From Glaciibacter superstes DSM 21135 (lineage in GTDB: Bacteria > Actinomycetota > Actinomycetes > Actinomycetales > Microbacteriaceae): DNA of 64,000 nt. The notes beneath the pieces were generated by a model that made no database searches, had not been told where the DNA came from, and saw only the letters and a list, made by a program, of their open reading frames with translations. The translations under genes were made by a program, and so were the position numbers. This document shows positions 36,684 to 45,949 of the stretch, piece by piece. Location: NCBI RefSeq assembly GCF_000421145.1, contig NZ_ATWH01000001.1, positions 124,001 through 188,000 on the forward strand, in the 5' to 3' direction. Each line of letters begins with the position of its first letter. Position 1 is the first letter of the stretch.

Positions 36684-37715
36684 TCACTTGAGTCCCAACT
36701 TGGTCAGCACCGAGTCCTGCTGGCTCGTGACCGACGCGAGGTCGGGCGACACGTATTCCAACGGCAGGTTGCCCGCGTCGAACGGCGAAACTGCACCGGC
36801 CGCGTCGGCGAGGACGCCGCTGCCCTCCGCCGTCAGAGCGTACTGGACGAGCAGTCTCGCCGCGTAAGGGCTCTTTGCCTGCTCCGAGATACCGACGACG
36901 ACTTCTGCGCCACTGGTGAGGTCCGGGATGACGAAGTCGATCGGCGCACCGGCCTCCTTCAGCTCGACGATGTGCGACGGCAGGCCCATCACGTTGAATA
37001 CCACTTCGCCGGCGGCGACCGCCTGCGCGGCAGGAACACCGCTCGCATACATCTTGAGGTCCTGATCGCCGAAGCTCTCGAGGAATTTGTCATCGCCGCT
37101 CGCCTTTGCGACCGCGAGCCACTCCGCGATGTAGGAAGCCGAGGACGCGGGGTCGGGAATCGCGATCTTGCCGTCCCAGGAGTCGAACAGATCGCTCCAG
37201 GTCTTCGGCACGTCCGCGGCATCCACCAGGTCCGTGTTGTAGGCAATGCCTGCAGGTTGGATGATCGTGACCGCCGTACCCTCGTCGGGCAGCACGAACT
37301 GGCTATCGAGGTCACCGGGGTAGTCCGGCAGGTCGGCTTCGTCGAGCGGCACCAACCAACCCTCCTCGATGGCCGAAGCGGTGAAGCCGGTGCGGGACAC
37401 GAGGATGGCATCGGCCGCCGATGCCCCGGCCGCGGACTCGGCCGAGAACCGCTGCGCCAACTGCGCGCTCGTGAGACGCACAACGTCGACCTGGATGCCG
37501 TACTTCTCGGTGAACGACTCGGTGAACGCCATGGTGGCCGCCTCCTCGACCGAGCTGTAGAGCGTGACCGATCCCTCGGCCTTCGCCTCGGCGACGAGCG
37601 GATCAGCGTCCGCCGTTGGAGTGGGTTGGCTGACGCCGCTGCTGGCGCAGCCAGCGAGCCCAAGCATCGCAATAGCGGCGATACTGATCAGAGTTTTGTG
37701 CGCATTTAACTTCAT
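36684..37715 (-). CDS. ABC transporter substrate-binding lipoprotein
   Basis: The 343-residue protein has a lipoprotein signal ending in MLGLAGCAS. The mature part fits the iron(III)/phosphonate-type extracellular binding family (LVAEAKAEGSVTLYSS, ADAILVSRTGF). Transporters of this class also carry organophosphonates and other small anions. Given the surrounding enzymes, a carboxylate or sulfonate ligand is likelier than iron. It is the first gene of the transporter trio, 40 bp after the aldolase gene. Confidence 0.92.
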   Translation of the reverse strand: MKLNAHKTLISIAAIAMLGLAGCASSGVSQPTPTADADPLVAEAKAEGSVTLYSSVEEAATMAFTESFTEKYGIQVDVVRLTSAQLAQRFSAESAAGASAADAILVSRTGFTASAIEEGWLVPLDEADLPDYPGDLDSQFVLPDEGTAVTIIQPAGIAYNTDLVDAADVPKTWSDLFDSWDGKIAIPDPASSASYIAEWLAVAKASGDDKFLESFGDQDLKMYASGVPAAQAVAAGEVVFNVMGLPSHIVELKEAGAPIDFVIPDLTSGAEVVVGISEQAKSPYAARLLVQYALTAEGSGVLADAAGAVSPFDAGNLPLEYVSPDLASVTSQQDSVLTKLGLK

Positions 37716-37755
37716 TGTTCCCTGCCTTATCTCGGACGTGCTTATCGCTTTGGTA

Positions 37756-38796
37756 CTATCTCGGGCCGTCTTCAGTGCCAGATTTGGCGAGTCCCACGGC
37801 CACGTCTATGAGGAGGTCCTCCTGACCGCCGACGAACCGGCGACGGCCGGCCTCCTGAAGAATCCGATACGCGGGGACCCCGTATCGGGCGGCAGCGTTC
37901 TCGGCGTGCACGAGGAAGCTGGAGTACACCCCGGTGTAACCGAGGATCACGGAGTTGCGGTCCATTACCGGCTCCTTGAGCATGTACGGCCGCACCACTG
38001 TCTCCGCGACATCCAGAATCTGCTCGAGGTCGATGCCGGTGTGGATGCCGAGACGGTCGAAGACCGCGGTCAGCACCTCTGTCGGCGAGTTGCCGGCGCC
38101 TGCGCCGAGGGCGCGAGTCGCGCCGTCGATCTGGCGGGCACCCGCGCGCACTGCGGCGATCGAGTTCGCGACGCCCAATGCGAGGTTGTTGTGCCCGTGG
38201 AAGCCCACCTGAACATCGGCCCCGACCACGTCCAGCAGCGCGGTGACGCGTTCGGTCGTGTCATCCGGGGTGAGTGCGCCAGCCGAGTCGACGATGTAGA
38301 CACACTGCGCGCCGGAAGCCGCCATGATGCCGGCCTGCTGCGCGAGCTCAGCGGGCTGCAACATGTGCGACATCATCAAGAACCCGACGGTCTCGGCCCC
38401 AAGCTCCCGGGCAGCTGTCAAGTGCTGATTCGCGATGTCGGCCTCGCTGCAGTGGGTCGCGACCCTGATCAGTCCGACACCGAGGTCGATGGCCGTACGG
38501 AGCTCCTGAATCGTGCCGACCCCGGGGAGCAGGAGCGCCGCGATCTTGGCGTCGCCCTTGGCCTCGGCCACGGCGATCTGGATCAGCTCGAACTCGTCGG
38601 TCGCAGAGAAGCCGTAGGTGAACGACGAGCCCGCGAGCCCGTCACCGTGCGCGACCTCGATGACCGGGACGCCGGCGGCAACCAGTCCGCGGACCGTGCC
38701 CCGGACCTGCTCGGGGAGGAACTGGTGGCGCATGGCGTGGCTGCCGTCCCTCAGAGTCGTGTCCGTGATCCTGGCCCGGACTTCTCTCTCACTCAC
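37756..38796 (-). CDS. dmpG: 4-hydroxy-2-oxovalerate aldolase
   Basis: The 346-residue TIM-barrel enzyme splits 4-hydroxy-2-oxoacids into pyruvate and an aldehyde. Catalytic elements are present: R16 and H20 in [13 protein letters not shown], and the metal ligands H200 and H202 in GFHGHNN. The C-terminal YSSFLVHAE and VGGQED match the DmpG/MhpE family. Its ATG overlaps the DmpF stop (38793-38796). DmpG and DmpF form a channelling complex that passes acetaldehyde directly. Confidence 0.93.
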   Translation of the reverse strand: MSEREVRARITDTTLRDGSHAMRHQFLPEQVRGTVRGLVAAGVPVIEVAHGDGLAGSSFTYGFSATDEFELIQIAVAEAKGDAKIAALLLPGVGTIQELRTAIDLGVGLIRVATHCSEADIANQHLTAARELGAETVGFLMMSHMLQPAELAQQAGIMAASGAQCVYIVDSAGALTPDDTTERVTALLDVVGADVQVGFHGHNNLALGVANSIAAVRAGARQIDGATRALGAGAGNSPTEVLTAVFDRLGIHTGIDLEQILDVAETVVRPYMLKEPVMDRNSVILGYTGVYSSFLVHAENAAARYGVPAYRILQEAGRRRFVGGQEDLLIDVAVGLAKSGTEDGPR

Positions 38797-39713
38797 GCGC
38801 GCACCTCCAATCGTGCGAGCGAGATTCGCTCGCCCACGCGGGTCGCCGCGGCCGTCATGATGTCGAGGTTTCCCGCGTAGGGCGGAAGGTAGTCACCATT
38901 GCCCTCCACTTCCAGGAGCGTGGTTACGCGCGCGCGCCCACCCCAGCCTGCCTGTGGCTCGTCGAACTGCGGGTCCTCGGCCATGCGGTATCCGGGCACA
39001 TACTGTGCGACAGCGTTTACCATCTGCTTGATCGAGTCGACGATCAAGGAGCGGTCGGCATCCGGATCGATCGAGCAGAACACGGTGTCGCGCATGATCA
39101 TTGGCGGTGAGACCGGATTTAGCACGATTATCGCCTTACTCCGGCCTGCGCCGCCGACCATCTCGAGGGCCCGAGAGGTCGTCTCGGTGAACTCATCGAT
39201 GTTTGCGCGAGTGCCGGGACCCGCGGACCGCGATGCTATCGTCGCGACGATCTCCGCGTAGTGAACCGGCGTCACCGCTGATATCGCGGCGACGATTGGT
39301 ACCGTTGCCTGGCCGCCGCAGGTCACCATGTTGAGGTTTGGAGCGTTGAGGTGCTCGTCGAGGTTCACTGGTGGCACCACGAAGGGGCCGATCGCAGCCG
39401 GCGTTAGATCGATGGCTTGGATGCCGGCGTCGCGGTAGCGGCTCGCGTTGGCGATGTGCGCCCCCGCCGACGTCGCTTCGAACACGATCTCCGGGCGTCG
39501 TTCGAACGCGAGTAGACCCTCGACACCATAAGACGAGGTCTCGACGCCGAGGCGACGTGCGCGAGCGAGGCCGTCCGAGTCGGGGTCGATGCCGACCATG
39601 CCAACGAGGTCGAGCAGTTCGGAGCGCTGGATCTTGATCATCAGGTCCGTCCCGATGTTGCCAGAGCCCACGATCGCGACCGGCATTTTCGGCAAAGCAG
39701 TCGCCCCGCTCAT
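38793..39713 (-). CDS. dmpF: Acetaldehyde dehydrogenase (acylating)
   Basis: From ATG 39713 the protein has 306 residues. It has an NAD-binding motif ([11 protein letters not shown]) and the catalytic Cys at position 132 in [10 protein letters not shown], as in known DmpF. It converts acetaldehyde plus CoA to acetyl-CoA. Both ends overlap neighbours by four bases (RraA-like stop, DmpG start), so the three enzymes are tightly coupled. Pyruvate and acetyl-CoA are the expected end products. Confidence 0.93.
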   Translation of the reverse strand: MSGATALPKMPVAIVGSGNIGTDLMIKIQRSELLDLVGMVGIDPDSDGLARARRLGVETSSYGVEGLLAFERRPEIVFEATSAGAHIANASRYRDAGIQAIDLTPAAIGPFVVPPVNLDEHLNAPNLNMVTCGGQATVPIVAAISAVTPVHYAEIVATIASRSAGPGTRANIDEFTETTSRALEMVGGAGRSKAIIVLNPVSPPMIMRDTVFCSIDPDADRSLIVDSIKQMVNAVAQYVPGYRMAEDPQFDEPQAGWGGRARVTTLLEVEGNGDYLPPYAGNLDIMTAAATRVGERISLARLEVRA

Positions 39714-40420
39714 TCGGGTCGATTCCCTGAAATCTGGAACGGCTCTTCGAACCCTGGGTTCATCCGCTCGTCCACCCACGTCGAGCCGTACAGGATCTCC
39801 AGCGGCAAGTCGTCCTCGGTAACGTCGATGGCCTGCTGCGCCTCCATCTCGAGCCGCCGCTCGGCAGCGTCGGCTACCTGCTCCGCGATCTCGAACGGCA
39901 CCACGACCACGCCGTCCTCGTCGCCGATGATCGCGTCACCGGGACTCACCGTGACGCCAGCGCACACGATGGGGACGTTGACGGAGCCGACCGAGTGCTT
40001 GACGGCGGACCGCGGCACGATCCCGATACAGAACACCGGGAATGGGATCGCGAGGATGCCGGAGCGGTCGCGGATGCTGCCGTCGATGACCGCGCCGACG
40101 AATCCTATCCGGTGGGCGAACAGCGCCATGTTCCTGCCGATGACGGTCGCGTCGTACGTGCCACCGGTGTCGACCACGAGGACGTCGCCCGGCTTTCCGA
40201 ACTGCAGAGCCTTGTGCACCATGAGGTTGTCACCGGTCGGCGCCTTGACAGTGAGTGCGGACCCTGCGAGCTTGACGGTGACGTCGAGGGGGCGCATCCG
40301 GTGCGACATCGCCCCGTGACGACCCATTGCGTCAGACAGCGTCGCGGTGTCGATGCGGCCCAACCGTGCGATCAGCTCGTCTGATAGTCGCCGACCAGGT
40401 TCATTGATGCTCTTGTACAT
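39710..40420 (-). CDS. RraA-family aldolase/decarboxylase
   Basis: The 236-residue protein shows the RraA/HMG-CHA aldolase pattern: [33 protein letters not shown] and [18 protein letters not shown]. Catabolic members cleave 4-carboxy-4-hydroxy-2-oxoadipate to pyruvate and oxaloacetate or decarboxylate oxaloacetate. As the first gene of the operon it fits that role better than RNase E regulation. The GGALWG-type loop is changed to a [11 protein letters not shown] segment, so substrate range may differ. AGGGGCGGA precedes the start. Confidence 0.85.
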   Translation of the reverse strand: MYKSINEPGRRLSDELIARLGRIDTATLSDAMGRHGAMSHRMRPLDVTVKLAGSALTVKAPTGDNLMVHKALQFGKPGDVLVVDTGGTYDATVIGRNMALFAHRIGFVGAVIDGSIRDRSGILAIPFPVFCIGIVPRSAVKHSVGSVNVPIVCAGVTVSPGDAIIGDEDGVVVVPFEIAEQVADAAERRLEMEAQQAIDVTEDDLPLEILYGSTWVDERMNPGFEEPFQISGNRPE

Positions 40421-40483
40421 TCCGCCCCTTCGCGTAGCCCTTCGAGGATTGTAATCATGCGTTGAGTTGGCATATACCGTGAC

Positions 40484-40500
40484 GTCTCACATGCTGAGAC
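40484..40500. promoter_or_regulatory. Candidate operator upstream of the carboxylate operon
   Basis: GTCTCA-CATGC-TGAGAC is a perfect inverted repeat 64 bp upstream of the RraA-like start. It may bind the IclR regulator. The rest of 40421-40875 contains no convincing gene. Confidence 0.4.
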
Positions 40501-40875
40501 AGATTCCGAAATGTACAAGCGGCCGCTTGAGGGTTGGCGATAGCAACCGCACGGTTGCGGCGGATGGGGCGAAGAACGCATCCGCATAGCCTGTGAGCAT
40601 GTTCCGACGGTTCCCGAGGGACAGCGCGAGCGAGCGGTTCGCCCGTCGGCCGCTCGTTCTGCGGGCGGGAGTGCCTCCGCTTGCCTCGAATTCATCCATC
40701 TCTTGTCTCGTAACCCAGTTGCCTCTAACCCATGGGATTCAAGACGCTGACACCTACTCCGGAGCAGCGAGGGAAACAGCCTGATGCACCAAATAGCGAT
40801 CAACGAACGGCGCCACATAGCGCCAAAAGTCACAGCCGGGAGGAACTGGTTCCTATGTTCTGCCGCCGCGAAGAT

Positions 40876-40891
40876 TATAAACTGATTTATA
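40876..40891. promoter_or_regulatory. Inverted repeat before the 40905 gene
   Basis: TATAAA-CTGA-TTTATA is a perfect inverted repeat directly before AGGAGGT and the ATG at 40905. Its AT-rich core and position suggest a promoter-operator bound by the gene's own product. Confidence 0.45.
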
Positions 40892-40904
40892 GGAGGTGGT
40901 TTCG

Positions 40905-41357
40905 ATGACAATTGCTGAATCCCCGAAGGCGAGAAGGCTCGTTCGCGCGCGAGCGCGCATGGAACTCGCGTCAATCGATTTCAACCGGGAAGTGAAGACG
41001 GCCACCGTCGAGCTGACACAGACGAGGGTCGCGTCGATCGTGAAGCTGACGCAGGCGCGAGTGAGCCAGATCGTGGCTGGCACTCCGCTGCCCGTATCGG
41101 GATTTAGTGGCGCGACGCCGCGTGAGATTGCGCAGCGGTTCGCAGCGGGTGAGCTGACCGAGGACCAGGCTATTGACGAGCTGGGTCGGTGGGACTATTC
41201 GCCGAAGCCAGCGGTCGCTCCGTTCGATGATCTGTGGGAGCCGGGTGAGGGCACTTGGGCCGACGTCGAGCAGGCGTGGGACGATGATCTCATTGCGGAT
41301 GAGGTGTACGAGGGTGCGCGCCTGCTTCGTGGGTCACTCTCAAAAGCAGGGAAATGA
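40905..41357 (+). CDS. Small helix-turn-helix-like protein, possible antitoxin
   Basis: The 150-residue protein starts at ATG 40905 with AGGAGGT upstream. The segment ELTQTRVASIVKLTQARVSQ looks like a helix-turn-helix with an internal near-repeat (LTQ-RV). The C-terminal half is acidic and Trp-rich (YSPKPAVAPFDDLWEPGEG). The architecture recalls DNA-binding antitoxins, but no toxin gene follows; the next gene is convergent. I cannot assign a family. Confidence 0.6.
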   Translation: MTIAESPKARRLVRARARMELASIDFNREVKTATVELTQTRVASIVKLTQARVSQIVAGTPLPVSGFSGATPREIAQRFAAGELTEDQAIDELGRWDYSPKPAVAPFDDLWEPGEGTWADVEQAWDDDLIADEVYEGARLLRGSLSKAGK

Positions 41358-41398
41358 GTGAAGAAACGTCCCGCAGCGTGACCTCCCCTATCCGATGT

Positions 41399-42901
41399 TT
41401 ACTCAGATCCAGATGGTGACTCGGCCGCCTCCTCGCCGGCTTGCTTAATCGCGTCACCGACAGACTTTGCGCCTTCAGCAAGGATTGCTGCCCCGGCGAT
41501 AGCGATTCCGACCGGGCCTGCCGCCGCCGCACCCGACGAGCCTGCAGCAGTTGCGCTTGTTGCTGCACCAGATTCAGATGCCGCTGCGGCTGAATCTGCG
41601 ACTGGTGGTGAAGCGGTCGTGGGCGCGGGTCCACCTGTACTCGTTGCTCCATTCGGGTCATCGGAAGTCGAACCTGTCCTTTGCGGCGTGGGCCGAGGGC
41701 TGCCATTCCCCGAGTTCCGCGCGCCTGTTGGGACTGCGGATGCCGCTTGCTGCATGGTCGCCGCCATTCCGGCGCCGCTCGCTACGCCGGAGACCATCGG
41801 AGTGAGGAACCGCATGAGCGCCGGCAGCGCGAAAAGCGCCATGGACATCATGGCCACACCCGCAAGGACTTGTACAAGCCCGTTAGCGTCATCCTGGAAG
41901 ACGTCAGCTCCGACAAGTTGAAATGCTGTGGCGTAGATGATGGCTGCCGCTGGTTTGTAGAGAATGAACGCGATCGTCCAAGTGATGCATTTCCTGAACC
42001 AGTTCCTGCCGATGTCGGTGTTGGTGAAACTTGCGGAGAGTGGGAGCACGCCCGCGAGCAGCACCAGCATCCCTCCGCGCACGACCATGAGCCCGATCTG
42101 AGCCAGCGAAGCTATGAGGGCCGCTCCCCCAACGATGATGACGATTATCTGCCCGAGTCCACCGGTGACCCCATTCGTTAGAACGATCAGTCCGAGCAGA
42201 TTGCTCCCGAAGTCTGTCCCGTCCGTAGCGGTGTCCAGGATGGAGGCGGCGAGAGCGTCTGCAGCTACTACGGCAAGCTGCACGCCCGCAAGGCCCGCAC
42301 CAGAGACCACTACCAAGGTGATGAGGCTCCGTAGTATTTCGCGGCCCGGCTCTGCGCGCTGCTGCCAGACCATCGCGGTCGCTCCGACGACCACGCTGAG
42401 CATGGCCAGCCCGCCGGCGTACCCCGATAACGATGACTGGATGAATGCGACAGGCGCGGAGCCTTGCCCGCCCTGGGATTGAAGCAACGCCGTCACAATC
42501 GATGCGCTGGCGCTGATGAGAATGGTGGCCCCAAGGACGATAGACAACTTTCCCAAGTGGCGGCGCCCGTCGCCGGTCCGGTTGGCCCAGGCCAGCGACG
42601 CACCGAGAGCCACCAAGGACAGCACACACATCGTCAGGCCGAACCAGAACACCCAGCCAAGAATGGTCTCGAAGGATTCGTCTACGGCCAAATTGGTGGG
42701 ATCAGGCGCGTTATCCGAAGTCGCTAAGTTCGGCGTGGGAATGTTCACCCAGAATGTACCGAGGGATGCGAGGGCCTCCGAGACGCCGTCAGTGATGGCC
42801 TCCGCAAGGGCGGTGATGCTCTGACCGACGGCGCTTGTGATCCAGTCGCTGATCCAGCCGCCAGCATCACAGCCCCAGTCGAGAGGGCCGCAACTACTCA
42901 T
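41399..42901 (-). CDS. TrbL/VirB6-like conjugation membrane protein
   Basis: The 500-residue protein has about seven or eight hydrophobic segments (VFWFGLTMCVLSLVALGASL, the GQIIVIIVGGAALIASLAQI region) and a long, low-complexity Ala/Ser/Pro/Thr-rich C-terminus. This layout is typical of the polytopic channel component of actinobacterial conjugation systems. Its ATG overlaps the upstream gene's stop (42898-42901). No VirB4, VirD4 or relaxase gene accompanies it here. Confidence 0.7.
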   Translation of the reverse strand: MSSCGPLDWGCDAGGWISDWITSAVGQSITALAEAITDGVSEALASLGTFWVNIPTPNLATSDNAPDPTNLAVDESFETILGWVFWFGLTMCVLSLVALGASLAWANRTGDGRRHLGKLSIVLGATILISASASIVTALLQSQGGQGSAPVAFIQSSLSGYAGGLAMLSVVVGATAMVWQQRAEPGREILRSLITLVVVSGAGLAGVQLAVVAADALAASILDTATDGTDFGSNLLGLIVLTNGVTGGLGQIIVIIVGGAALIASLAQIGLMVVRGGMLVLLAGVLPLSASFTNTDIGRNWFRKCITWTIAFILYKPAAAIIYATAFQLVGADVFQDDANGLVQVLAGVAMMSMALFALPALMRFLTPMVSGVASGAGMAATMQQAASAVPTGARNSGNGSPRPTPQRTGSTSDDPNGATSTGGPAPTTASPPVADSAAAASESGAATSATAAGSSGAAAAGPVGIAIAGAAILAEGAKSVGDAIKQAGEEAAESPSGSE

Positions 42902-43626
42902 TCGCCCTCACCCCAAAGGGTGTACCCACCAAGGTTGGAGAGCGCGTTGGGGTTCCCCATACGGCCTGTCGATGGATCGACGACAAGCAACCAGTCGTCG
43001 TCAACCCAACGGAGGGTTATCGCGCCCGCGGCATATGATCCGTTGCCGACGCGAATTGCAATCTCGACGGTCGCCAGCGCGGGGTCATAGCTCGCCATGC
43101 GATACCCGGCGACCTGAATGCTCGTGCCATCACCATCTCCTGTCGCCGCTTCTTGTGCACGGAGTGCAGCATCTCGGCCCAGCCCTGGGGCAACAGCCTC
43201 GGCTGCGAGCCGGGCACCGAGATCCGGTCGGCCCGATCCCATAGCCACAATGTTCGCGGCCGCAATGATTGCGCCGGCCTCGCTATTGCCGAAGCACGAG
43301 CGGAATCCATCCTGGTCGATCTGGTCCGGCCCCGCATTGACAACGGAGGGCGCAGCGACCGTTCCAACTAATTCCCACGTGGCCATGGTGACCATCGCTG
43401 CAGAAAAGTTGGACGGCAGCGCGGAGCCGGTGCAACCTCCATCGAGGGCTGTAGGTGAGTCCGTCGTTTGCTTTGCAGGCCCCGACTCGGAGTCGACCGT
43501 CAGCCTGGATATTGTCATGACTGCTCCGAGTACGACAAGCATCCCGACGAAGACGGCGGCAAGGATGAAAGTCGGACTCCGGAACCCAGATCTCGTGTTG
43601 TCCTGCTTGCTGCTGAACATTCCCAT
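42898..43626 (-). CDS. Single-pass membrane protein of the transfer module
   Basis: From ATG 43626 (GGAG upstream) the protein has 242 residues. An N-terminal anchor (ILAAVFVGMLVVLGAVMTIS) is followed by an extracytoplasmic part with two or three Cys and a C-terminal beta-like domain (ITLRWVDDDWLLVVD). This resembles the VirB8-like or NTF2-like accessory proteins of actinobacterial conjugation loci; the assignment is by analogy. It is coupled to MobC upstream (TGATG) and TrbL-like downstream (ATGA). Confidence 0.6.
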   Translation of the reverse strand: MGMFSSKQDNTRSGFRSPTFILAAVFVGMLVVLGAVMTISRLTVDSESGPAKQTTDSPTALDGGCTGSALPSNFSAAMVTMATWELVGTVAAPSVVNAGPDQIDQDGFRSCFGNSEAGAIIAAANIVAMGSGRPDLGARLAAEAVAPGLGRDAALRAQEAATGDGDGTSIQVAGYRMASYDPALATVEIAIRVGNGSYAAGAITLRWVDDDWLLVVDPSTGRMGNPNALSNLGGYTLWGEGE

Positions 43627-44141
43627 CAGGCTTCTCCATCTCGTGATTGTCCGGAATGGAACTCGGCCCAACCCTTGTCGAGAAAGACTGTCTTCGCGGC
43701 AACCTCGCGGCGGGATTGCGCCAGCCTCGAGTGGGGTGCGAACTCAACGAGGAACTCCTCGATCCGCACCATAACTTCCCGAGCTACGAGCAAGAGCTCC
43801 TGAGCGTCTCTAGGAAATGTGCTTCGCTGATTGGAGTGCTTGGCGATTTGGTTGATATTCAGCGAGCACGATGCCGCGTATCGGTTCAGGGCAAAGAGTT
43901 CCGTCATGAGATTGTGCTTCTCAGTCTTGGTCATGCCGACTGCATGCTCGGAGCTCTTGTCGTTGCCTTTAAGCGCGGTTTCTACGAGCAGCCGAGACAC
44001 CGTGACCCGCTGCTCGCGGGCAAGTATCTCAAGGGCATCACTCTCGCCTGACGACACCTTCACCACGTAGCGCTTGGTTCGACCGCCCTCGACGTTTGTT
44101 TGCCGGCGCCCGACGTCTTTCCCATCGGTGAGCGCGCTCAT
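43626..44141 (-). CDS. MobC-like relaxosome accessory protein
   Basis: The 171-residue soluble protein has an N-terminal ribbon-helix-helix-like part (RYVVKVSSGESDALEILARE) and the MobC motif region LFALNRYAASCSLNINQIAK. MobC proteins bind oriT and help the relaxase open it. A series of perfect hairpins lies immediately upstream at 44199-44265, as expected for oriT. No relaxase gene follows in this module; one may be supplied in trans. Confidence 0.8.
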   Translation of the reverse strand: MSALTDGKDVGRRQTNVEGGRTKRYVVKVSSGESDALEILAREQRVTVSRLLVETALKGNDKSSEHAVGMTKTEKHNLMTELFALNRYAASCSLNINQIAKHSNQRSTFPRDAQELLLVAREVMVRIEEFLVEFAPHSRLAQSRREVAAKTVFLDKGWAEFHSGQSRDGEA

Positions 44142-44198
44142 CGTGCATCTCGCTTCGCACGAATGCCCAGCGCAGCGAACCCGCCTTGGCGGGGACCC

Positions 44199-44265
44199 CG
44201 AGCAGTCTCCGACTGCTCCAGTGGCCCGAAGGGCCAGCTGCGAGCGGCGTTAGGGCACCTAACGC
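44199..44265. other. Probable origin of transfer (oriT): three tandem hairpins
   Basis: Three perfect short-loop inverted repeats lie within 67 bp, starting 57 bp upstream of mobC. They are GAGCAGTC-TCC-GACTGCTC (44199-44217), TGGCCC-GAA-GGGCCA (44222-44236) and GCGTTAGG-GCA-CCTAACGC (44247-44265). The third is followed by CTATAGCTTGC, where a nick site would be expected. Hairpins next to mobC are the usual oriT layout; the nick position is not known. Confidence 0.6.
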
Positions 44266-44370
44266 TATAGCTTGCTCCGCATGCTGCGGCTGCTTTGAGT
44301 CTTTTCTCGTACATCATTTTCTCCTTCAACGATCTATTGCTTGGTACTGCGGGAGTAGCGTTTGGATCCG

Positions 44371-45504
44371 CTACGCGAGCTGATCCGCAACGCAGAACTT
44401 CGGCGATGTCGTGGATGTAGCGGTTGTGGTGGGTGAATCGAGATAGCGGCCCCAGGCATCCTGCAAGTCCCCGAATTTGTAGCCGCGAACTACCTCTGTC
44501 TCAACTCGGATGCTCCCGGGCCTGACCCCATATGGCCGGAGCCTGCGAGAGAGTGACCGGGCGTCGAGACCGACGCCATTGAGCCCTCCCCAAGGTGATT
44601 CCTCCAGCGCGTTCAAATGATGAAGGAGAACCGCCGTAGGGAGTGCACGCAACTCGTTCAGTGCCGTGTAGACCCCGCGAATATCGGCAAGCAGTTGCCC
44701 GCCGAAGGACGACTCTGCCTCGGCTCCGTGCTGGGACTCGGTGAGCTTTAAGGCGGCATCCCATGCTCGGTTCGGCCACTCGCCGCCAGCGAGGTTGGCC
44801 ACAGCAGCGAGCGGCTCCCAGACGTCAGCGGCTCGATCGATGACCGGCAGTTCGGGCCGTGCCTCGGCCAGGCCTTCGAGTTCGGGCGCAAGCCACTCTG
44901 CCAGTCGAACCCGGAGCGCGCCGAGTCGGGCTTGACCATCACGACTCCGGAATGGTTTGACGGATTCGTCGTGGCGTCGACGCTTCACGCGGATGACGAT
45001 TGCACGGTCTTCGATCGTGTCCGGCATATCGCCAATGCCCGCGATAGCGACCATGGCGAACGTGCGGAACTCCTTCGGCTGAAGCGTGGGCCCCTGCACC
45101 CGACCATATGAAGAACCACGCTGGAAGCCAGAATTCAAAAGGCCTCGTAGGTCTTCGTTCTTCTCCGCTTGTCGGGGCGAACCGAAGAGGGTGTCTGCCT
45201 CGTCGAGGAAGATCGTCGGCGGCGCATCTCCCGCCAACTCGACTCGACGGAACAAGTACGACACGGATCCATTCACGAGCCGAATCGGCTCGTGGCTCAT
45301 CCCGTCGACGACCTCCAACACCCGAGTTTTTCCACTTCGCTTCTCGACGGATTTAATGACGAGGCGAGGCGCGAAATCGAAGGCGCCCGATGCGTGGGTA
45401 ACCGCGGTCCACAACGCAATTGCGTCTGCATCCTCGGACTTCGGCAATACGCAGTAGTCGGCGATGGCTTTGCGAATGTCGTCCAATACCTCGGCGCCGT
45501 TCAT
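44371..45504 (-). CDS. DUF3631 domain protein, helicase/primase-like
   Basis: The 377-residue protein has a divergent P-loop (VEKRSGKTRVLEV) and a Walker B-like IFLDEADTLFG, followed by the DUF3631 region (EFRTFAMVAIAGIGDMPDTI, DRAIVIRVKRRR). Such proteins are common in actinobacterial phages, plasmids and integrative elements next to excisionase genes. They are thought to serve replication or maintenance. The start overlaps the upstream stop (45501-45504). Confidence 0.8.
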   Translation of the reverse strand: MNGAEVLDDIRKAIADYCVLPKSEDADAIALWTAVTHASGAFDFAPRLVIKSVEKRSGKTRVLEVVDGMSHEPIRLVNGSVSYLFRRVELAGDAPPTIFLDEADTLFGSPRQAEKNEDLRGLLNSGFQRGSSYGRVQGPTLQPKEFRTFAMVAIAGIGDMPDTIEDRAIVIRVKRRRHDESVKPFRSRDGQARLGALRVRLAEWLAPELEGLAEARPELPVIDRAADVWEPLAAVANLAGGEWPNRAWDAALKLTESQHGAEAESSFGGQLLADIRGVYTALNELRALPTAVLLHHLNALEESPWGGLNGVGLDARSLSRRLRPYGVRPGSIRVETEVVRGYKFGDLQDAWGRYLDSPTTTATSTTSPKFCVADQLA

Positions 45505-45857
45505 GCCTGAGCTCCAACGTCCGGAAACGGATGACGAACGAACATCCGTCGTAATCGCTCCTCTGCAGCCCTGGCGCCGCGCTCGTCACCCCGAATGCGG
45601 CATCGCTCCGCGTAGCTCAAGCACAATTTCGCGGATGTCGGCGGATCGAAAACAAGCCGGTAGTACCGATCAGCGTCGGCCTCCGCACGAAACACGCGGT
45701 CGATGAGCTCCGCCTGGCCCTGCGCGAACCCGGCCCCGTAACCGTCGAGCCAAGCGTCCCAGCCGTGGTCGCTGTGAACGAGAAACTGCCACAAGCCTTC
45801 GCCGTCAAGGGTAAATCTCCCGTGACCGAAGTAGCGTTCCTCGGTATCGTTGTCCAT
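45501..45857 (-). CDS. Hypothetical protein of the replication module
   Basis: From ATG 45857 the protein has 118 residues, rich in aromatic and acidic residues (WQFLVHSDHGWDAWLDGYG). It ends in a basic helix-rich segment. A longer frame from GTG 45947 would place a hairpin (45900-45929) within the coding region, so I prefer the internal ATG. It is coupled to the DUF3631 gene. The family is not recognised. Confidence 0.55.
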   Translation of the reverse strand: MDNDTEERYFGHGRFTLDGEGLWQFLVHSDHGWDAWLDGYGAGFAQGQAELIDRVFRAEADADRYYRLVFDPPTSAKLCLSYAERCRIRGDERGARAAEERLRRMFVRHPFPDVGAQA

Positions 45858-45899
45858 GGAAGCTGACAGAGCCGCATAGTTCTGAAATTCGTCTTCTCT

Positions 45900-45929
45900 G
45901 CCCCCGACCCGCTCCAACGGGCCGGGGGC
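45900..45929 (-). terminator. GC-rich hairpin after the excisionase-like gene
   Basis: GCCCCCG-A-CCCG pairs with CGGG-C-CGGGGGC around a six-base loop (one mismatch). It lies between two genes on the minus strand. No T run follows, so it may be an attenuator or RNA-stability element rather than a true terminator. Confidence 0.5.
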
Positions 45930-45949
45930 TTCTCGCGTTCTCTTCACAA

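Noticed and set aside
40421-40875. Minus-strand open frame across the promoter region of the carboxylate operon
   Set aside because: The translation is Arg/Ser-rich without pattern, and the region holds candidate operator sequence.
44138-44317. Possible 59-residue gene upstream of mobC with a good ribosome site and ATGA overlap
   Set aside because: It covers the three perfect hairpins of the probable oriT and its sequence looks unlike a folded protein. I regard it as chance or a leader at most.
45858-45947. Longer start (GTG 45947) for the 45501 gene
   Set aside because: It would include the GC-rich hairpin at 45900-45929 and gives an unlikely Arg/Pro-rich N-terminus.
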